From positions 62,001 through 126,000 of the forward strand of contig JAJAGP010000279.1 in NCBI GenBank assembly GCA_025084515.1: DNA of 64,000 nucleotides. The letters run 5' to 3'. Each line of letters opens with the position of its first letter. Position 1 is the stretch's first letter. Shown here in pieces: positions 1 to 46,060 of the stretch. This DNA is from Ancistrus triradiatus. Taxonomy: Eukaryota > Chordata > Actinopteri > Siluriformes > Loricariidae. The translations under genes and the position numbers were made by a program. The notes beneath the pieces are model-generated. The model saw nothing but the letters and a program-made list of their open reading frames with translations. It was not told the DNA's origin and did not search any database.

Positions 1-4190
<4,190 letters not shown>

Positions 4191-4899
4191 AGACAAACCC
4201 CGCCTTCTGCTCTCTGATTGGCTCGTATTATATTTACAGTGACCAATGGAGAGAAATTAAAAACTCAAACCCTCATTTTATGGTATTTGCAAACCTATAT
4301 TTTACATGCAGTAATATAAATAGCTAAATATAAGAATACGACTAATAAAAACAGTGACTTGAAACCTATTTTATTGTACTATGCTATATACATGTGATAG
4401 ACTATTTCTCCAGTGTTTTATTACATCTAAACTCTATTCGCTACAGTGGATATCCATGAATGTAGATTTTATGAGTGATGGATATAAAAATAGTGTACTA
4501 TTGAAGGTTAAGGTAAAATCTAAACATTTCCAAGTTGGATTGTTGGAAAATTCATAAGCCAATATAGATAAAAGTGGCTGCAAAATAAGTGCATCCGAAA
4601 ACATCTGTATTCTAACGGGAATGATCTGAGTTCAGTCTAAATCTGCTAAGCTGCCACTGTTGTGTCAAGCAAGTATATAAGTATATAATTTATTACTGAA
4701 TGTAAAAATGTAGACTTTTGATCTATACTACAGTAGCGCTACCATTGAACAGAAGTGGGTAGATAACTAAAAATGCAAAACATACTCTAAAATACCTTTA
4801 CTGAATTATCCAACTGTCCAGATATTCAAGTATATTTAAAATCTAGTTTAAAACATGTACATGAAACATGAAAATGAAATAAAACCAACCCAAACTGGT

Positions 4900-5036
4900 C
4901 TTAGCCGAGTAGAAGCCAATCGAACAAAAGAGGTGGGTTTATGCCAGAATACGGGTGGTAAAGCTCGTAAGGCATGCTTGGCTGTTGAACCGGAAGTGAC
5001 GCTCTACTGTCGGCTGATGGGGGTTTCTTTTTAAAA
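4900..5036 (+). promoter_or_regulatory. gpr107: gpr107 promoter and 5' leader with ETS-type site and uORF
   Basis: Upstream of the gpr107 ATG there is a CCAAT box at 4916-4920 and a perfect ETS-type motif (ccggaagtgacg) at 4990-5001, of the kind found at start sites of TATA-less housekeeping promoters. A short upstream ORF, ATG at 5017 and TAA at 5032-5034 (peptide MGVSF), ends two bases before the main ATG at 5037. The transcription start is inferred to be near 5000; if it lies downstream of 5017 the uORF is absent from the mRNA. Confidence 0.6.
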
Positions 5037-34496
<29,460 letters not shown>

Positions 34497-35930
34497 TGGG
34501 AAACGTAGTCCCCTCATTTCAAAGACATTTGTGGACTTTGTGGCTAGCTACTGATCTTTGCCAGACTCTACTGATTGACGTTTGACGCCAACCGAGCGCT
34601 CTTGCGGCGAGGGTGTAGATGTAAATAGTGAAATGTTCAGGACCTAACAGCGATCCCTTCTCCCTTCCTCAGTAGCTGCTGTCCTCAGATATTGCTGGTT
34701 ATTTCGTTTTACTTATTTTATTAACAGTCTCTCTGTAAGAAACTTCAGCCAACACTCCTGTAAAACAATGCACACGAATCCAGAGGCGACGCAGTTTCTT
34801 TGGTGAGCTACAACCTCGAGTTTGGTCTGATTTGATTTGGGGTTTTCAGTGACATGCTGGTTTAGAGACTGTGATGTATTTCCTGTATAGATGTACAGAT
34901 CTGAGAGAAATGTACAGACACCAGATTCCTAGTCTGAATAATGAAAGCAGAGCTTGTACAGTTTTATGGCATTGTCTTGGTTTCAATGTTTGTGGTCTCC
35001 TTTCCTCAATTTTTAACGAGGACTAAAGGGGTAGATTGGCGACTAATCAAGTTTTCACACCGTTTCCTTACTTTCTATGTAGTTGATCAGCAAAGACGTT
35101 TGGCCTCAAGTTGGCTCCTTCTTTTTTTGTAGTTGTTCGTTTTTACATCACTCTCATGACTTTGTTGCAAATGTAAAGAGTCAGATGTTTGACACCAAAG
35201 CCGTCTTGGCCGATTAAATACAACAGGGGTAAATAACAAACCCAGTAAGTGAGAAATTGTGTACATTTGATGTTCGTTTAACTGTTCCTTTGATAACTGC
35301 TCTCATGGGTGGCTGTGTGCATGAATGGACTGGACTATATTTCAAAAGTATCAATACGTTTACTAATATTTAATTGGTCTTTGTTTATTCTCATGGCTTC
35401 TGAAGACACTTCAGTGTCATGCATAGAAGGACTTATTTTCATGCTTATTGCTTAATTTCAGAGCTCTGTTGGCGTGCTAAATGAAGTGATGTGACATTTT
35501 CAGTATTAAACTGTGCAATAGTTTACTTTCGGCTGATTTATGCTCATTTTAATTTGCATAAAAGGGGAAGACGGTTACAGGCTGGGATGATTCTGTGACA
35601 AAAGGCTTAACACTTGATATTGTGTGTGTGTGTGTGTATCTGAAGTGTGAGATCTTTCTTGTTCTGAATGAAAGACTTTCGAGCACGTTGTAATTGTGGC
35701 AAATTAAATATTAATTATTGGTAGAGGTTATTTGGCTGGTTAATAATAAAACGAATGAAATGTTTATTAATTTACAAGGCCATCTGGTTGAAAAAAATGA
35801 TTGATAGACTGGGTTGTTTTTCAAGTTTGCTACATTCCAAATGCATCTAATTTATCCAAAGGTCAGCCTGTGATGATTTCAGTTTCCCATTTATTCTGAA
35901 ATTTGTATTTAATATATTATTAATACTCAT
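34497..35930 (+). other. gpr107: gpr107 3' UTR and downstream flank
   Basis: After the TGA at 34494-34496 no further coding exon is seen. Candidate polyadenylation hexamers are ATTAAA at 35505-35510 and AATAAA at 35745-35750. A later AATAAA near 35943 lies inside the terminal repeat of the next transposon and is less likely. A (GT)8 run lies near 35622-35637. Confidence 0.55.
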
Positions 35931-36084
35931 TGTAAAAAAAAAAAATAAAGCACCCAGATAGAAATGTCAGATTGCTGCAAAACTGGGCATGCATTTCTGT
36001 CTCAGGCAGGTATGCACATGATTAGGGTCTTGCCACAAGAGGGCATAAAAGTGCTTCCATCTCTGCCCCGATAATCGGCTCTCA

Positions 36085-36911
36085 GAAGCTACTTTTGGGT
36101 AGTATACCCCTTGGTGAGAGATTGTTGAATGAATGCTGGACATGCCTCTGTGACACATTTGCCCGACACAGATGTTGCAGCTGGGCCTGTAGATCCTCCA
36201 CACTCATAACTGGTCCTATAAATGCTTGATTGGCGATAAATCTGGGAACCAGGCAGGCCAAGGAAATTTTGCAAACTGGCAGAGACATTCCTGGGAAACA
36301 TTCCTGCTGAAAAATGCCGGTTGGAAGCCCTGCCATGAGAAGCAACGCAGATGTCCTGCACGTATCTCTGAGCCTTTAGTGTCCCTCATATCACTACTGG
36401 GGATGACCGACTGTCACATGCGATGGCTCCCCAGTTCATCACACCTGCAGTTGGGGAAGCCTGTCACTCTACAGCAAAGACATGATTGAAGGATCCATAC
36501 TCTACTTGGATCCCAAACAGAGACTGGATTTGTCAATAAAATCCATATCAGTCCAGGTTTCTTGTTCACGACATCCCTGCAAACAAAGGTGATGATGGCT
36601 GGCGATGGCAGGACACGTAATGGGTGCCATGAAAACAAATTTCCTTCTGCTTAACACCTGAAAATGGTCCGGGCAGAGACATGGATGGCATAGTGAAGGT
36701 GCCACCTGTGTCTGGATGGTGGACAACGAAACTGTAGGAGCTGCTCGTGCTTGTTGGTGGATCAAACGATCCTCTCTACTGGTTGTCTGTCTGTGCTGTC
36801 GGGAGCCTGTTAGCCGTGAGTGCATGCCCTTATGGAACCACTACTCCCAACACCACCTAGAAACTAGATCAGAATGGCTTAGATGGTGGACATTTCGTCA
36901 CAGCGATCATC
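36085..36911 (-). pseudogene. Tc1-like transposase remains (family C)
   Basis: Minus-strand segments in several frames follow the order of a Tc1-like transposase: RLTGSRQHRQTTSREDRLIH, then LSRRKFVFMAP. Next comes a TWTDMDFIDKSSLCLGS stretch in place of the usual W..V.FSDES motif, then TAGVMNWGAIA, then DLQAQLQHLCRANVSQ near the C-terminus. Stops and frame changes occur throughout, and the first catalytic block is altered. The beginning of the frame is on the other side of the L2 insertion. Confidence 0.75.
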
Positions 36912-36918
36912 CTGCTGC

Positions 36919-39240
36919 AAGTATTACCTAGTGTAATGGAGCCAGTGTTAGTTATTTTAAATTCATCCCTTACCTTTGGTTATGTGCCCAAATCCTTTAA
37001 GTCTGCTGTTATCAAACCACTGATTAAAAAAGCCAATCTTGACCCTTGTGTGATATCTAATTATAGACCAATTTCAAATCTACCGTTTTCTGTCCAAAAT
37101 CTTAGAAAAAAGCCGTCTATCAGCAGCTCTGCAGTTACCTCCAAGGAATGAAATTTATGAAACATTTCAGTCTGGCTTCCGGCCCCATCATAGTACTGAA
37201 ACAGCATTAATTAGGGTACTAAATGACTTGTTAATGTCCTCCGATAAGGGATGTGTTTCTTTTCTTGTTCTGTTTAGAGTTAAGTGCAGCATTTGACACT
37301 ATTAGATCATGATGTTTTTACTAAACAGACTAGAAAATACTGTAGGTATTAAGGGATCAGCACTTTCTTGGTTTAAATCCTACTTAACTGACCGGTACCA
37401 GTTTGTTCATATAAATAATCTAAGGTCTAAGCTCTCAAAAGTGAAGTATGGCGTGCCTCGGGGGTCAGTGCTTGGCCCGCTTTTATTCTCTCTGTACATG
37501 CTGCCACTAGGCTCAGTTTATTCATAATCATGGCATTAGTTTCCACTGCTATGCAGATGATACACAGCTGTACATATCAGCCAAAACCTAATGACAGCCT
37601 TACAATCAACAAAATCGAGGACTGTGTAAAGGAAATAAAAGATTGGATGTTATTTAATTTTTCTCTTACTTAACTCAGATAAAACTGAGGTTCTATTAGT
37701 GGGACCCAAGGCTGTGAGAGACAGGTTAGCTACATCTATCCTAAATCTAGATGGCTGTCCAGTATTGCCCAGTCCCGTCTGTAAAAAACTTAGGGGTCAC
37801 ATTTGATTCAGATCTCTCCTTGGATGCGCACATTAGCAGCATCACTCGAATTGCTTTCTTTCAATTACGTAATATCGCTAAACTTAGAAATATGATCTCT
37901 TTTAATGATGCAGAGAAACTTGTTCATGCGTTTATAACCTCAAGGTTGGATTACTGTTACGCCTTACTTACTGGATGCTATAGTAAATCTATAAATAAAC
38001 TTCAGTTAGTTCAGAAGGCAGCTGCCCGAGTGCTAACTCGAACTAGAAAATTTGATTATATCACTCCTGTTCTATCATCACTACACTGGTTACCAGTCAA
38101 ATTCCGCATTGATTACAAAATACTTCTTATAACTTATAAAGCTCTACATGGCCTGGCCCCACATTATCTGAGTGAACTCTTAGAGTTTTACAAACCAACT
38201 CATCTACTTCGTTCGCAGGGTGCAGGACTTCTTTTAGTTCCTAGAATTAAAAAAGTCACAGCCGGGGGAAAGGCTTTCTCATACATGGGCCCCTCAACTA
38301 TGGAATAAACTTCCCACTTTCGTTCGAGATTCAGACACTGTCCAAAGTTTTAAGTCTAGGCTAAAGACATACCTATTTACACAGGCTTTTGACTAGATTT
38401 AGACCAGGATGCATGGCTTGGGTCACTGGGGCCGGAGTCTGGAGTCATGTCTGGCCTGCCTGCCTTGTCCGCTAGCCAGGAGTGTCGAGTGGGTGATCTG
38501 GCTGAACTGGGCTTCGGTCCTCGTGATCTTGACTCGTGCATCCTTGCCTTAGAATAAGGGCAGAGCTGGGGGTTCATAGTCAAAGAGTCTTATGGTGATC
38601 AGAGACGTTGGTTTGCTGTCTTCTGCCTCCCGTGGGGTTTGCCAGTGTCTCATGTGATCACTCTTGGCTGTGTTTCCTACCAGTTCCTCCTCTTTGTAGT
38701 TTATGCTGCTATCGCTAATGCTGCCGGGGTCTCATGCTACACTTGGCATCAGTGATTGACATGGCATCAGTGATTGTTAATAGACACTGTGCTCTTAATA
38801 ATAACTAATTACATTTTCTGTTTTCTCTCTGATGTGTGTTCCGGCAGTTCGAGCCCCACACATGATGTTCATCTGCTGTAGCTCCACTCAACCTGCTTCC
38901 GTCATCAGCTCCAGCCCCATCATACCCGGGCCACTTAATGTCAATGTGCATACTTCACATTTTTTATTCGAACTTTGACTCCATGACTTTAGTTTCGCTC
39001 TTAGATTTATCATCTACGCCGCCCAAGGAGGTTGGGTCCCTTCCTTTTTGAGTCTTGGTCCTCCTAAGGTTTCTTCCTATAACACTTAGGGAGTTTTTCC
39101 TTGCCACTGTCGCCCTAGGCTTGCTCAATTTGGGATTGGACGTAGTTATTAGGAGATAATCTAAACTTGTAAAGTTGCTTTGAGACAATGCTCCATTGTA
39201 AAAAGCGCTATATAAATAAATCTGACTTGACTTGACTTGA
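36919..39240 (+). mobile_element. 5'-truncated L2-like LINE inserted in the Tc1 element
   Basis: The insert starts inside the reverse-transcriptase domain ([30 protein letters not shown]). It continues through [37 protein letters not shown] and the catalytic YADDTQLY near 37550. The C-terminal domain is at 37751-38308 (SRLDYCYALLTG, KLQLVQKAAARVLTRT, LHWLPVKFRIDYKILL). The 3' UTR ends in tataaataaatctgacttgacttgact. The flanking 7-mer ctgctgc occurs at 36912-36918 and 39241-39247, a target-site duplication. Frameshifts and stops show it is dead. Confidence 0.9.
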
Positions 39241-39529
39241 CTGCTGCTCAATGCCCGCTCTCAAATTCTTTCAACCGGGCACAATGTCTTACTGTGTCAT
39301 AGAGACATGTATAGCAATCAGCAATCTCTGACCAACAGGTACTCTACCCAAAAGTAACCTTTGAGAGCCTTTGTGTAGGGCAGCGGGGGAAGCACTTTTA
39401 CACTGTCATGTGGTAAGATCCAGAGTTTAATCAGACCACACCTGTAATCCTTTACGTATCTACCTCAGACTGCATGCCGGGTTTTGCAGCAATCCGACAT
39501 TTCTATTTGGAGGCTTTATTTTTTGGTCA

Positions 39530-40375
39530 ATATTATAGTATATTGTAATGTTCTCAAATTTCTAAGTGAATTTCTTGAAATAATATTTGATCGATGATAT
39601 CGGAGCTTGGGACTCTGACTCGGTACGGTACTGTCAGTATTCCTTACAGGTCACTTCATCATATTCCTGCCCTGCTAGTGCTCCATCAGCTTAAGTGCTA
39701 TTATTGTGTGGTGAAATAAACTAGGAGCACCAATCTCAGTTGTGACGTGGTGCAGTAATTCTCATAAGCTCACAGAAATATACCAAACTGCCTCTGCAAG
39801 CAACATCAACTTATGATATATTTTTGGAGACTGTAGTCCCTGGGTTTCCATAGCCCGAGCAGTGGCACGCAAGCTTAAGAGCCCGCCTGCAAAATGCCAG
39901 GCGTCTGCTGATTTAAGTTTCTACATTTGACACAGCGAATCAAGCAAAAGCTTCAGTGGGTTAACTCATTAATCATTCTCACGGCTGGAATGCCCTTTCC
40001 GAGATTCTAAAGTGGCCAAAATGTCAACGAGCATCTAAACAGCCTGAAGAGCCTGAGCCAAGAAGTGTGTGATGAGTGCTAATCTAAATCCCCGCCAGCC
40101 AAAACTTTCCTCTCTCCTCGTTGTCCGTTTGGGGGACAGATGGAGGATTCGGTAATGTTTTTAGAAGGGACACATGCGCGCAGCATGTAGACTGTTGCCT
40201 AGCTATATCGGTAGAAAAGATGGCCGAGCAGGCACGGCTCTAAATCATGTTTAGTTAGACATTTAGTTTAAAAGTACAGCAGTGCATCCCATTTTACACA
40301 GATTTATCTTGGTCAGGGTCCCAGGGAAGGGTCTGGAGCCTAACTCTGAATACACTGGGCGCAGGCATGGGGGGG
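39530..40375. other. Intergenic sequence without recognised features
   Basis: Between the family C Tc1 and the next MITE no coding exon or element was recognised. Translations on both strands lack family motifs. Confidence 0.45.
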
Positions 40376-40377
40376 GG

Positions 40378-40885
40378 GGGACCCTGGGGGGTATTCCACA
40401 AAGCGAGCCTGCCAGCCTGACACTGTTGGATCCTTGAGCAAGACCCATAACCAAAGTCGCTCTGGATAAGGGCGTCTGTCGAATGACATAAATCTAAAAT
40501 GTGAATTAAGAATAGCCTATTCGGGTACAAATAAAGGTACAGTCTTACAAAACAATAAAGCACAGCACTCAAGTAATATTATTCAAAAGTAATGGCATCA
40601 GTGCCATCCACAGCTATTTATTGGATGGTACTGCAGCAGAGCGTTGTTCCTGGGCACTGTTTTAAGCCTGTGGTTATATGACATCACACAACTTAGCCAG
40701 TAGAATTGATGAAGCTTAGCTAAGCCTCAGCCTGTTCAAAAGCATATGTTGCTTTAGTAACTTAACAGGACTTAAGTTTATTCTCTTTTGTAAAACTGAA
40801 ATTGAACAAAATTTGAGACAAATCCAGGCTTGTCTCAAAAGTCCTGACTGAGAGTTGGATTGCTTTGTGGAATACCCCCAGGACA
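40378..40885. mobile_element. MITE with 'ggggtattccacaaagc' termini, carrying a SINE tail
   Basis: Left end cctggggggtattccacaaa (from 40384) and right end gctttgtggaatacccccag (40863-40882) are inverted repeats. Inside, 40415-40495 is a SINE tail (cactgttggatccttgagca, ggataagggcgtctgtcga). A G-run of 11-12 bases precedes the left end at about 40370-40380. Confidence 0.65.
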
Positions 40886-41157
40886 AAACCTGGGGGGTGT
40901 GATGAATAATAATAATAATAATCCCATGAATTCCAAACTCGCTGAAACAAATTGCTGTGTTCATAGTTGAAGGTAATGAGTGAGCTCAAATAGGCTTGCC
41001 AAAGCAAGTTCCTGTTTAATGGTGCGTCTGAAGGTGAAATTAAGGTAAGCATGGTAATGGATTTATTTTAGAATACAAAATGAGTGTTTGAGTGCATTTC
41101 CCCTGTTGAACGATAATGCTTCGTCCTGTAATATCTTTTGAAACCTCTTCGGATGTA

Positions 41158-42462
41158 CAGTGGTGCTTGAAAGTTTGTGAACCCTTTAGAATTTTCTATA
41201 TTTCTGCATAAATATGACCTAAAACATCATCAGATTTTTACACAAGTCCTAAAAGTAGATGAAGAGAATCCAGTTAAACAAATGAGACAAAAATATTATA
41301 CTTGGTCATTTATTTATTGAGGAAAATGATCAATATTACATATTAGTGAGTGGCAAACGTTTGTGAACCTCTAGGATTAGCAGTTCCTTTGAAGGTGAAA
41401 TTAGTCAGGTGTTTTCAGGATGACAATCAGGTGTTAGTGGGCACCCTGTTTTATTTAAGGAACAGGGATCTATCAGAGTCTGCTCTTCACAACACACATT
41501 TGTGGAAGAGCAAGGCAAGGCGTGCAATAGTTGGCGAGTTCACAAAGGACCCCAGGGTGACTTCTAAGCAACTGAAGGCCTCTCTCACATTGGCTAATGT
41601 TAATGTTCATTAGTCCACCATCAGAAGAACACTGAACAACAATGGTGTGCATGGCAGGGTTGCAAGGAGAAAGCTATTGGAAGAATGTTTTGTGGACAGA
41701 TGAGACCAAAATAGAACTTTTTAAAGTGTTATGTTTGGAGAAAGGAAAACACTGCATTCCAGCATAAGAACCTTATCCCATCTGTGAAACATGGTGGTGG
41801 TAGTATCATGGTTTGGGCCTGTTTTGCTGCATCTGGGCAGGACGGCTTGCCATCATTGATGGAACAATGAATTCTGAATTATATCAGAGAATTCTAAAGA
41901 AAGATGCCAGGACATCTGTCCATGAACTGAATCTCAAGAGAAGGTGGTCATGCAGCAAGACAACGCCCCTAAGCACACAAGCCATTCTACCAAAGAATGG
42001 TTACAGGAGAATAAAGTTCATGTTTTGGAATAGCCAAGTCAAAGTCCTGACCTTAATCCAATGGAACTGTCGTGGAAGGACCTGAAGCGGAGGAAATCCA
42101 CCAACATCCCAGAGCTGAAGCTGTTTTGTACGGAGGAATGGGCTAAAATTCCTCCAAGCCGGTGTGCAGGACTGATCAACAGTTACAGGAAACGCTTAGC
42201 TGCAGTTATTGCTGCACAGGGGGGGTCACACCAGATACTGAAAGCAAAGGCTACCATACTTTTGCCACTCACTAATATGTAATATTGGATCATTTTCCTC
42301 AATAAATAAATGACCAAGTACAATATTTTTGTCTCATTTGTTTAACTGGGTTCTCTTGATCTACTTTTAGGACTTGGTGTGAAAACCTGATTATGTTTTA
42401 GATCATATTTATGCAGAAATATAGAAAATTCTAAAGGGTTTACAAACTTTCAAGCACCACTG
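41158..42462 (+). mobile_element. Tc1 element (family A), internally deleted, between gpr107 and ncs1
   Basis: Perfectly placed ends (cagtggtgcttgaaagtttg / inverse) are flanked by TA at 41156-41157 and 42463-42464. The transposase frame is interrupted several times. The HTH region is deleted (coding jumps from LHNTHLWKS to KARRAIVGEFTKDP) and a second deletion removes the segment before CFVDR*DQNRTF. Blocks for the second Asp (QQDNAPKHTS), the SQSPDLNPMELSWKDLKR region and the C-terminal CAGLINSYRKRLAAVIAAQG are still readable. Confidence 0.92.
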
Positions 42463-42464
42463 TA

Positions 42465-44795
42465 TAACATTAATGTTCACAGCTCATTGGCCTTTTTCCA
42501 AGCACAGGCATTCTGATCCTGGACAAGCTCAACTTCTGCCAGTGATGCCTTGGCCTGGTCTGGCCTGGCCTTAAACTAATATGATTCCTTCTTTCCATAA
42601 CCACTGTTTTTTCTCAGCGCCCCAGATGGGAGCTTGATTTCCATGGATATCATATTGCCTTTTTAGAGAGAGTTGATCATTTTGGGGAGTGCAGAGCTAG
42701 AGATTGACTACTCTGAGATATTCAGGCAGGCTCATCAAATGAGTATCATACTAGCACATACTTAAAGGAGTAGTTTGGTAAAATTCTATCGGCTGTAGTA
42801 AAACTGAACTGAGCCTCCAGTGTTGTGGAATAAATGAACAACTGCTACGAGTCTGCCATTTTGGATGACCAGACCTAATCACAATACACAGGTCTATGTT
42901 CTGAAGCATGATAATTAAGCTAAGGTTATTTATGAACTTAGCTAGGAATAACAAAGAAAAGGAAAAATGCTTGAGAGGAACAAGGTTACAGGTAACGTCA
43001 TTATACAGTTATGTTCATTTCCAATTTGGCTTTGAAATATTTTGTACTATTGAAGCTGTCTCTCAGTGTGAAATGTTAGAATTTTTACTAATGTGAAAGA
43101 CATATCCTAGCCTTCATTTCCATACGTACGCATATTTAACCTTTAATATGAGTGGCTTTACTCCAGATGCTGTACCGCTTCATGTTTTTAAAATTCTTTA
43201 TAGATAATGGGATAACCATTACTGGTTGGTTTTCAGTTTACCAGATTTTGCTGTATATGATTATCCTATGGGCCAAAGAAATGAAGCATATAGTGCATAA
43301 AATATTCTTACGTGAGCACATGAATTTATATTCCAGTCAACTAGTGCCATTTCCCATTATTTGTGTTGTTAATGAGTGTAGTAAAAAGCGAAATGAAATT
43401 TCTACATAGTATGCCTAATCCGTTTTAGTAAAACAGGCAGCCGCAAGACACAACACGTCTTGCTTGTTCCGTCTATGTTAAAATCTTAATCGAGCGAACA
43501 TATCCCGTGTCTGTGTTCACATTTTTTGCCATTTGTCTTGTCACAGCCAAACTGCCTCCATTGAGCAAATTGAATTGGCCCCCTCTGAGCTGGCCTGCTG
43601 TGTAGGTAAGCTCCATTACGCCACTGTCACTGCTGTTTTTCGGCACTATGGTTTGTTTTGGCCTTATTTCATTATTCACGCCCAGATGGTGTTGGCACGT
43701 ACAAGCTCATCACACCCTCTGCTCTCAGGCTGCTCTAGCAGACGAAAACATGGAATATTATGTCTTGGTGTGTGTTCCCACCACCGACAGTGAGCGAGAG
43801 CAAATCAGTACTGAATGCAAATGTCTTTGCAGTGTCACCTGTGTGAAGAAGTCTCACCCAGCATGCTCGATGCTTTCAGAGCTGATGGAGGGAGACAAAA
43901 AAGAGAAAAGTTTTCTTAAAGAGAAAAAGGACCCTAACAGCAGATGTAGCCTAGTTTTTAAAAGGGCTGAGAGAGCTGCTCTAATCTATAGTTGGCATCG
44001 TCTGCCAAGTCAATATGGTGCAGGGAGGAGAGTGACACTGCAGGTGATGCTGCTGGCACGGCTGCTAGATGTTTGTAGGGCGACATGCCGCTGACTCAGT
44101 TCTCTGGCACACTCGTTTATTTTCGTTCTGCCTATTTTATCGCACGGCTCTCCTTGACCTCTTAATTACTGCTCATCTTCATTATGCTTCAACGTGGGGT
44201 CATGTGGCCTGGCATAGCTGGAGGCATTTTACCATGACATCATTAGTTACACACTTAGGCACGTATAATATGTTTTGATATCCTGGGAGAATCACCTGAC
44301 TGTCTTTAGTTATTTATAAAGCATGTAAAGAACATTAGGGCATGTCTGCATATAGACACTAATTATGATAGTTTAGTAAAGCTGGACAGAATATAGGAAT
44401 AGGATAAAGAGAACACATCCAAAAATGCAACAAACATACTGGAACTGTTCTGATCTATCTGAAAATATCGTTTATCCAAGTGCAAGGCTTATATTTTACC
44501 CTCAATTCACATCTGCACACAAGTGCATAAAATGAAGCATACAGGCTTGTGATAGCTGTAACGCCGACAGCAGAACGTTTCCTACTGAAGACCACTGAGC
44601 TAACACGTGGTGCTACAAAACAGTTCAGAGGTTCTGTTCTGATAGTGATAACAGCACAAGAACTTTTCTTATCATGAACTTCTTGCACTGGTTTCAATTG
44701 ACAAAGCTGCATATATCAAGCTTAGTGTCCAATGTAAATTTAGGAGGGGAAGGAATTAAGGTATACACTGTTGGTTATGGAATGGGCTGTAACTC
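42465..44795. other. Intergenic sequence upstream of ncs1
   Basis: The longest open frame (43648-44094, 148 codons) has no recognised motif, no plausible splice context and unusual cysteine-rich composition. No gene is supported. Confidence 0.45.
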
Positions 44796-44799
44796 TTAG

Positions 44800-45042
44800 T
44801 TGCAGTGTAGAGATTTAAACTCAGACATGTTTCCAGTTTACCATTTTATATATTTTTTTAAAATAATATAAGTTTCAATAATAATACTTATTGTTGTTGT
44901 TGTTATTGTTGTTATTATATTTAATATCGAATATTTTTTTATTATTTCAATCATCCTAACCAGGATTAAGTGGATGAGAAAATTAATAAATGAATATTAT
45001 TAATGTTTTTATCATCGTTTTAATAATTTTATGCACTGACTG

Positions 45043-45073
<31 letters not shown>

Positions 45074-45106
45074 AATAATAGTCATCATCATCTTTGTTGT
45101 TGCTGC

Positions 45107-45139
<33 letters not shown>

Positions 45140-45253
45140 TGTTGTTATTATAGCAGTGTAGAGAATTAAATTCACAGATATTTCAAGTTGACCATTTTAC
45201 CACTTTTTGGATCACTTTGGTCTACATTTTATGTATAAAAGATGTAAAAGTAA

Positions 45254-45288
<35 letters not shown>

Positions 45289-45469
45289 TTAATAACACAT
45301 CATATTTTTTTATTATTTTAATCATCCTAACCAGGATTAAGCTGATAAGAAAATTAATAAGTGAATATTATTAATGTTTTTATGATCATTGTTAGTAATT
45401 TTACACACTGACTGAGATGATGATGATGATGATGATAATAATTATCATCATCATCTTTGTTATTGCTGC

Positions 45470-45500
<31 letters not shown>

Positions 45501-45612
45501 TATTTATTTATTTTATTTTATTTTTTTCCCCAATTTGGCTTTTCCACGACTCTGACCAGGATGGATAAGAAAATGAATGATTAAGTGTTATTGTTGTTAA
45601 TTTTACACATTT

Positions 45613-45649
<37 letters not shown>

Positions 45650-45655
45650 TTTAAC
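44800..45655. repeat. Compound tandem repeat with ATT and GAT trinucleotide arrays
   Basis: A unit of about 350 bp starting gcagtgtagaga (44802 and again 45153) is repeated. Each unit contains an (ATT/TTG)n block, the shared text aatcatcctaaccaggatta, a (GAT)n block followed by its inverse (ATC)n, and another (ATT)n block. A partial third copy ends with (ATT)n near 45648. The array ends about 400 bp before the ncs1 start codon. Confidence 0.85.
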
Positions 45656-45699
45656 TCGGTCATAATGCTTATTAGCATAAGCAGAGGGGTGGAGCCACA

Positions 45700-46060
45700 G
45701 TTGTCAGGACGACGGCATCAACACACACACGCACGCAAGCGCGCACGCGAGCGCCCAGTCGGTGAGCGGCAGCGTGCAGTGAGTAGCTGGACGGGAGCGA
45801 CCACCCTGAGCTCGAGTTCTGAATGTTTCTGGGCTGTTTGTGAGGAAGCGTTAGAGGAACGGAGAAACGCGAGATACCTTTTTAACGCGTTTTATTTGAT
45901 CTCTCTCTTCAGTTCTCCGTCAGCAGCGCGGCGGCGGCGCCTCAAACCTCTAGTCTAATTTGCTCCATTTCCCCTCCGGTTGTTTGTTTGTTTGTTTTTT
46001 CCCTCCGTGTCCCGGTACCTCTGATGTAAACGGCGGTGTGGAGGCATTAGTGAGCGAGAG
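45700..46060 (+). promoter_or_regulatory. ncs1: ncs1 CpG-rich 5' region and 5' UTR
   Basis: CpG-rich sequence (for example gcaagcgcgcacgcgagcg near 45736 and gcagcgcggcggcggcgcc near 45923) immediately precedes the ncs1 ATG, unlike the AT-rich surroundings. It probably includes the promoter and leader. No TATA box or exact start could be assigned, and a leader intron cannot be excluded. Confidence 0.55.

Larger units (their letters stand above)
35930..39525 (-). mobile_element. Tc1-like element (family C) with long inverted repeats, split by an L2 insertion
   Basis: The left end (about 35940-36125, with gatagaaatgtcagattgct) is the inverse of the right end (39285-39515). Reversed, the right end reads aatagaaatgtcggattgct and later ttacttttgggtagagtacc. 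The roughly 200-bp repeats fit the IR/DR type of Tc1 element. Without the L2 insert at 36919-39240 the element would be about 1.3 kb. The transposase reads on the minus strand: its N-terminal codons (RLKEFERG) lie at about 39290-39250 and the rest from 36911 down to 36090. Confidence 0.8.

Noticed and set aside
35935..35948. AATAAA near 35943 as gpr107 polyadenylation signal
   Set aside because: It lies in the terminal inverted repeat of the Tc1-like element; its inverse is found near 39515. Upstream hexamers are preferred.
43648..44094. 148-codon open frame between gpr107 and ncs1
   Set aside because: No recognised domain, atypical cysteine- and arginine-rich composition, no splice or promoter context. 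Probably a chance frame.
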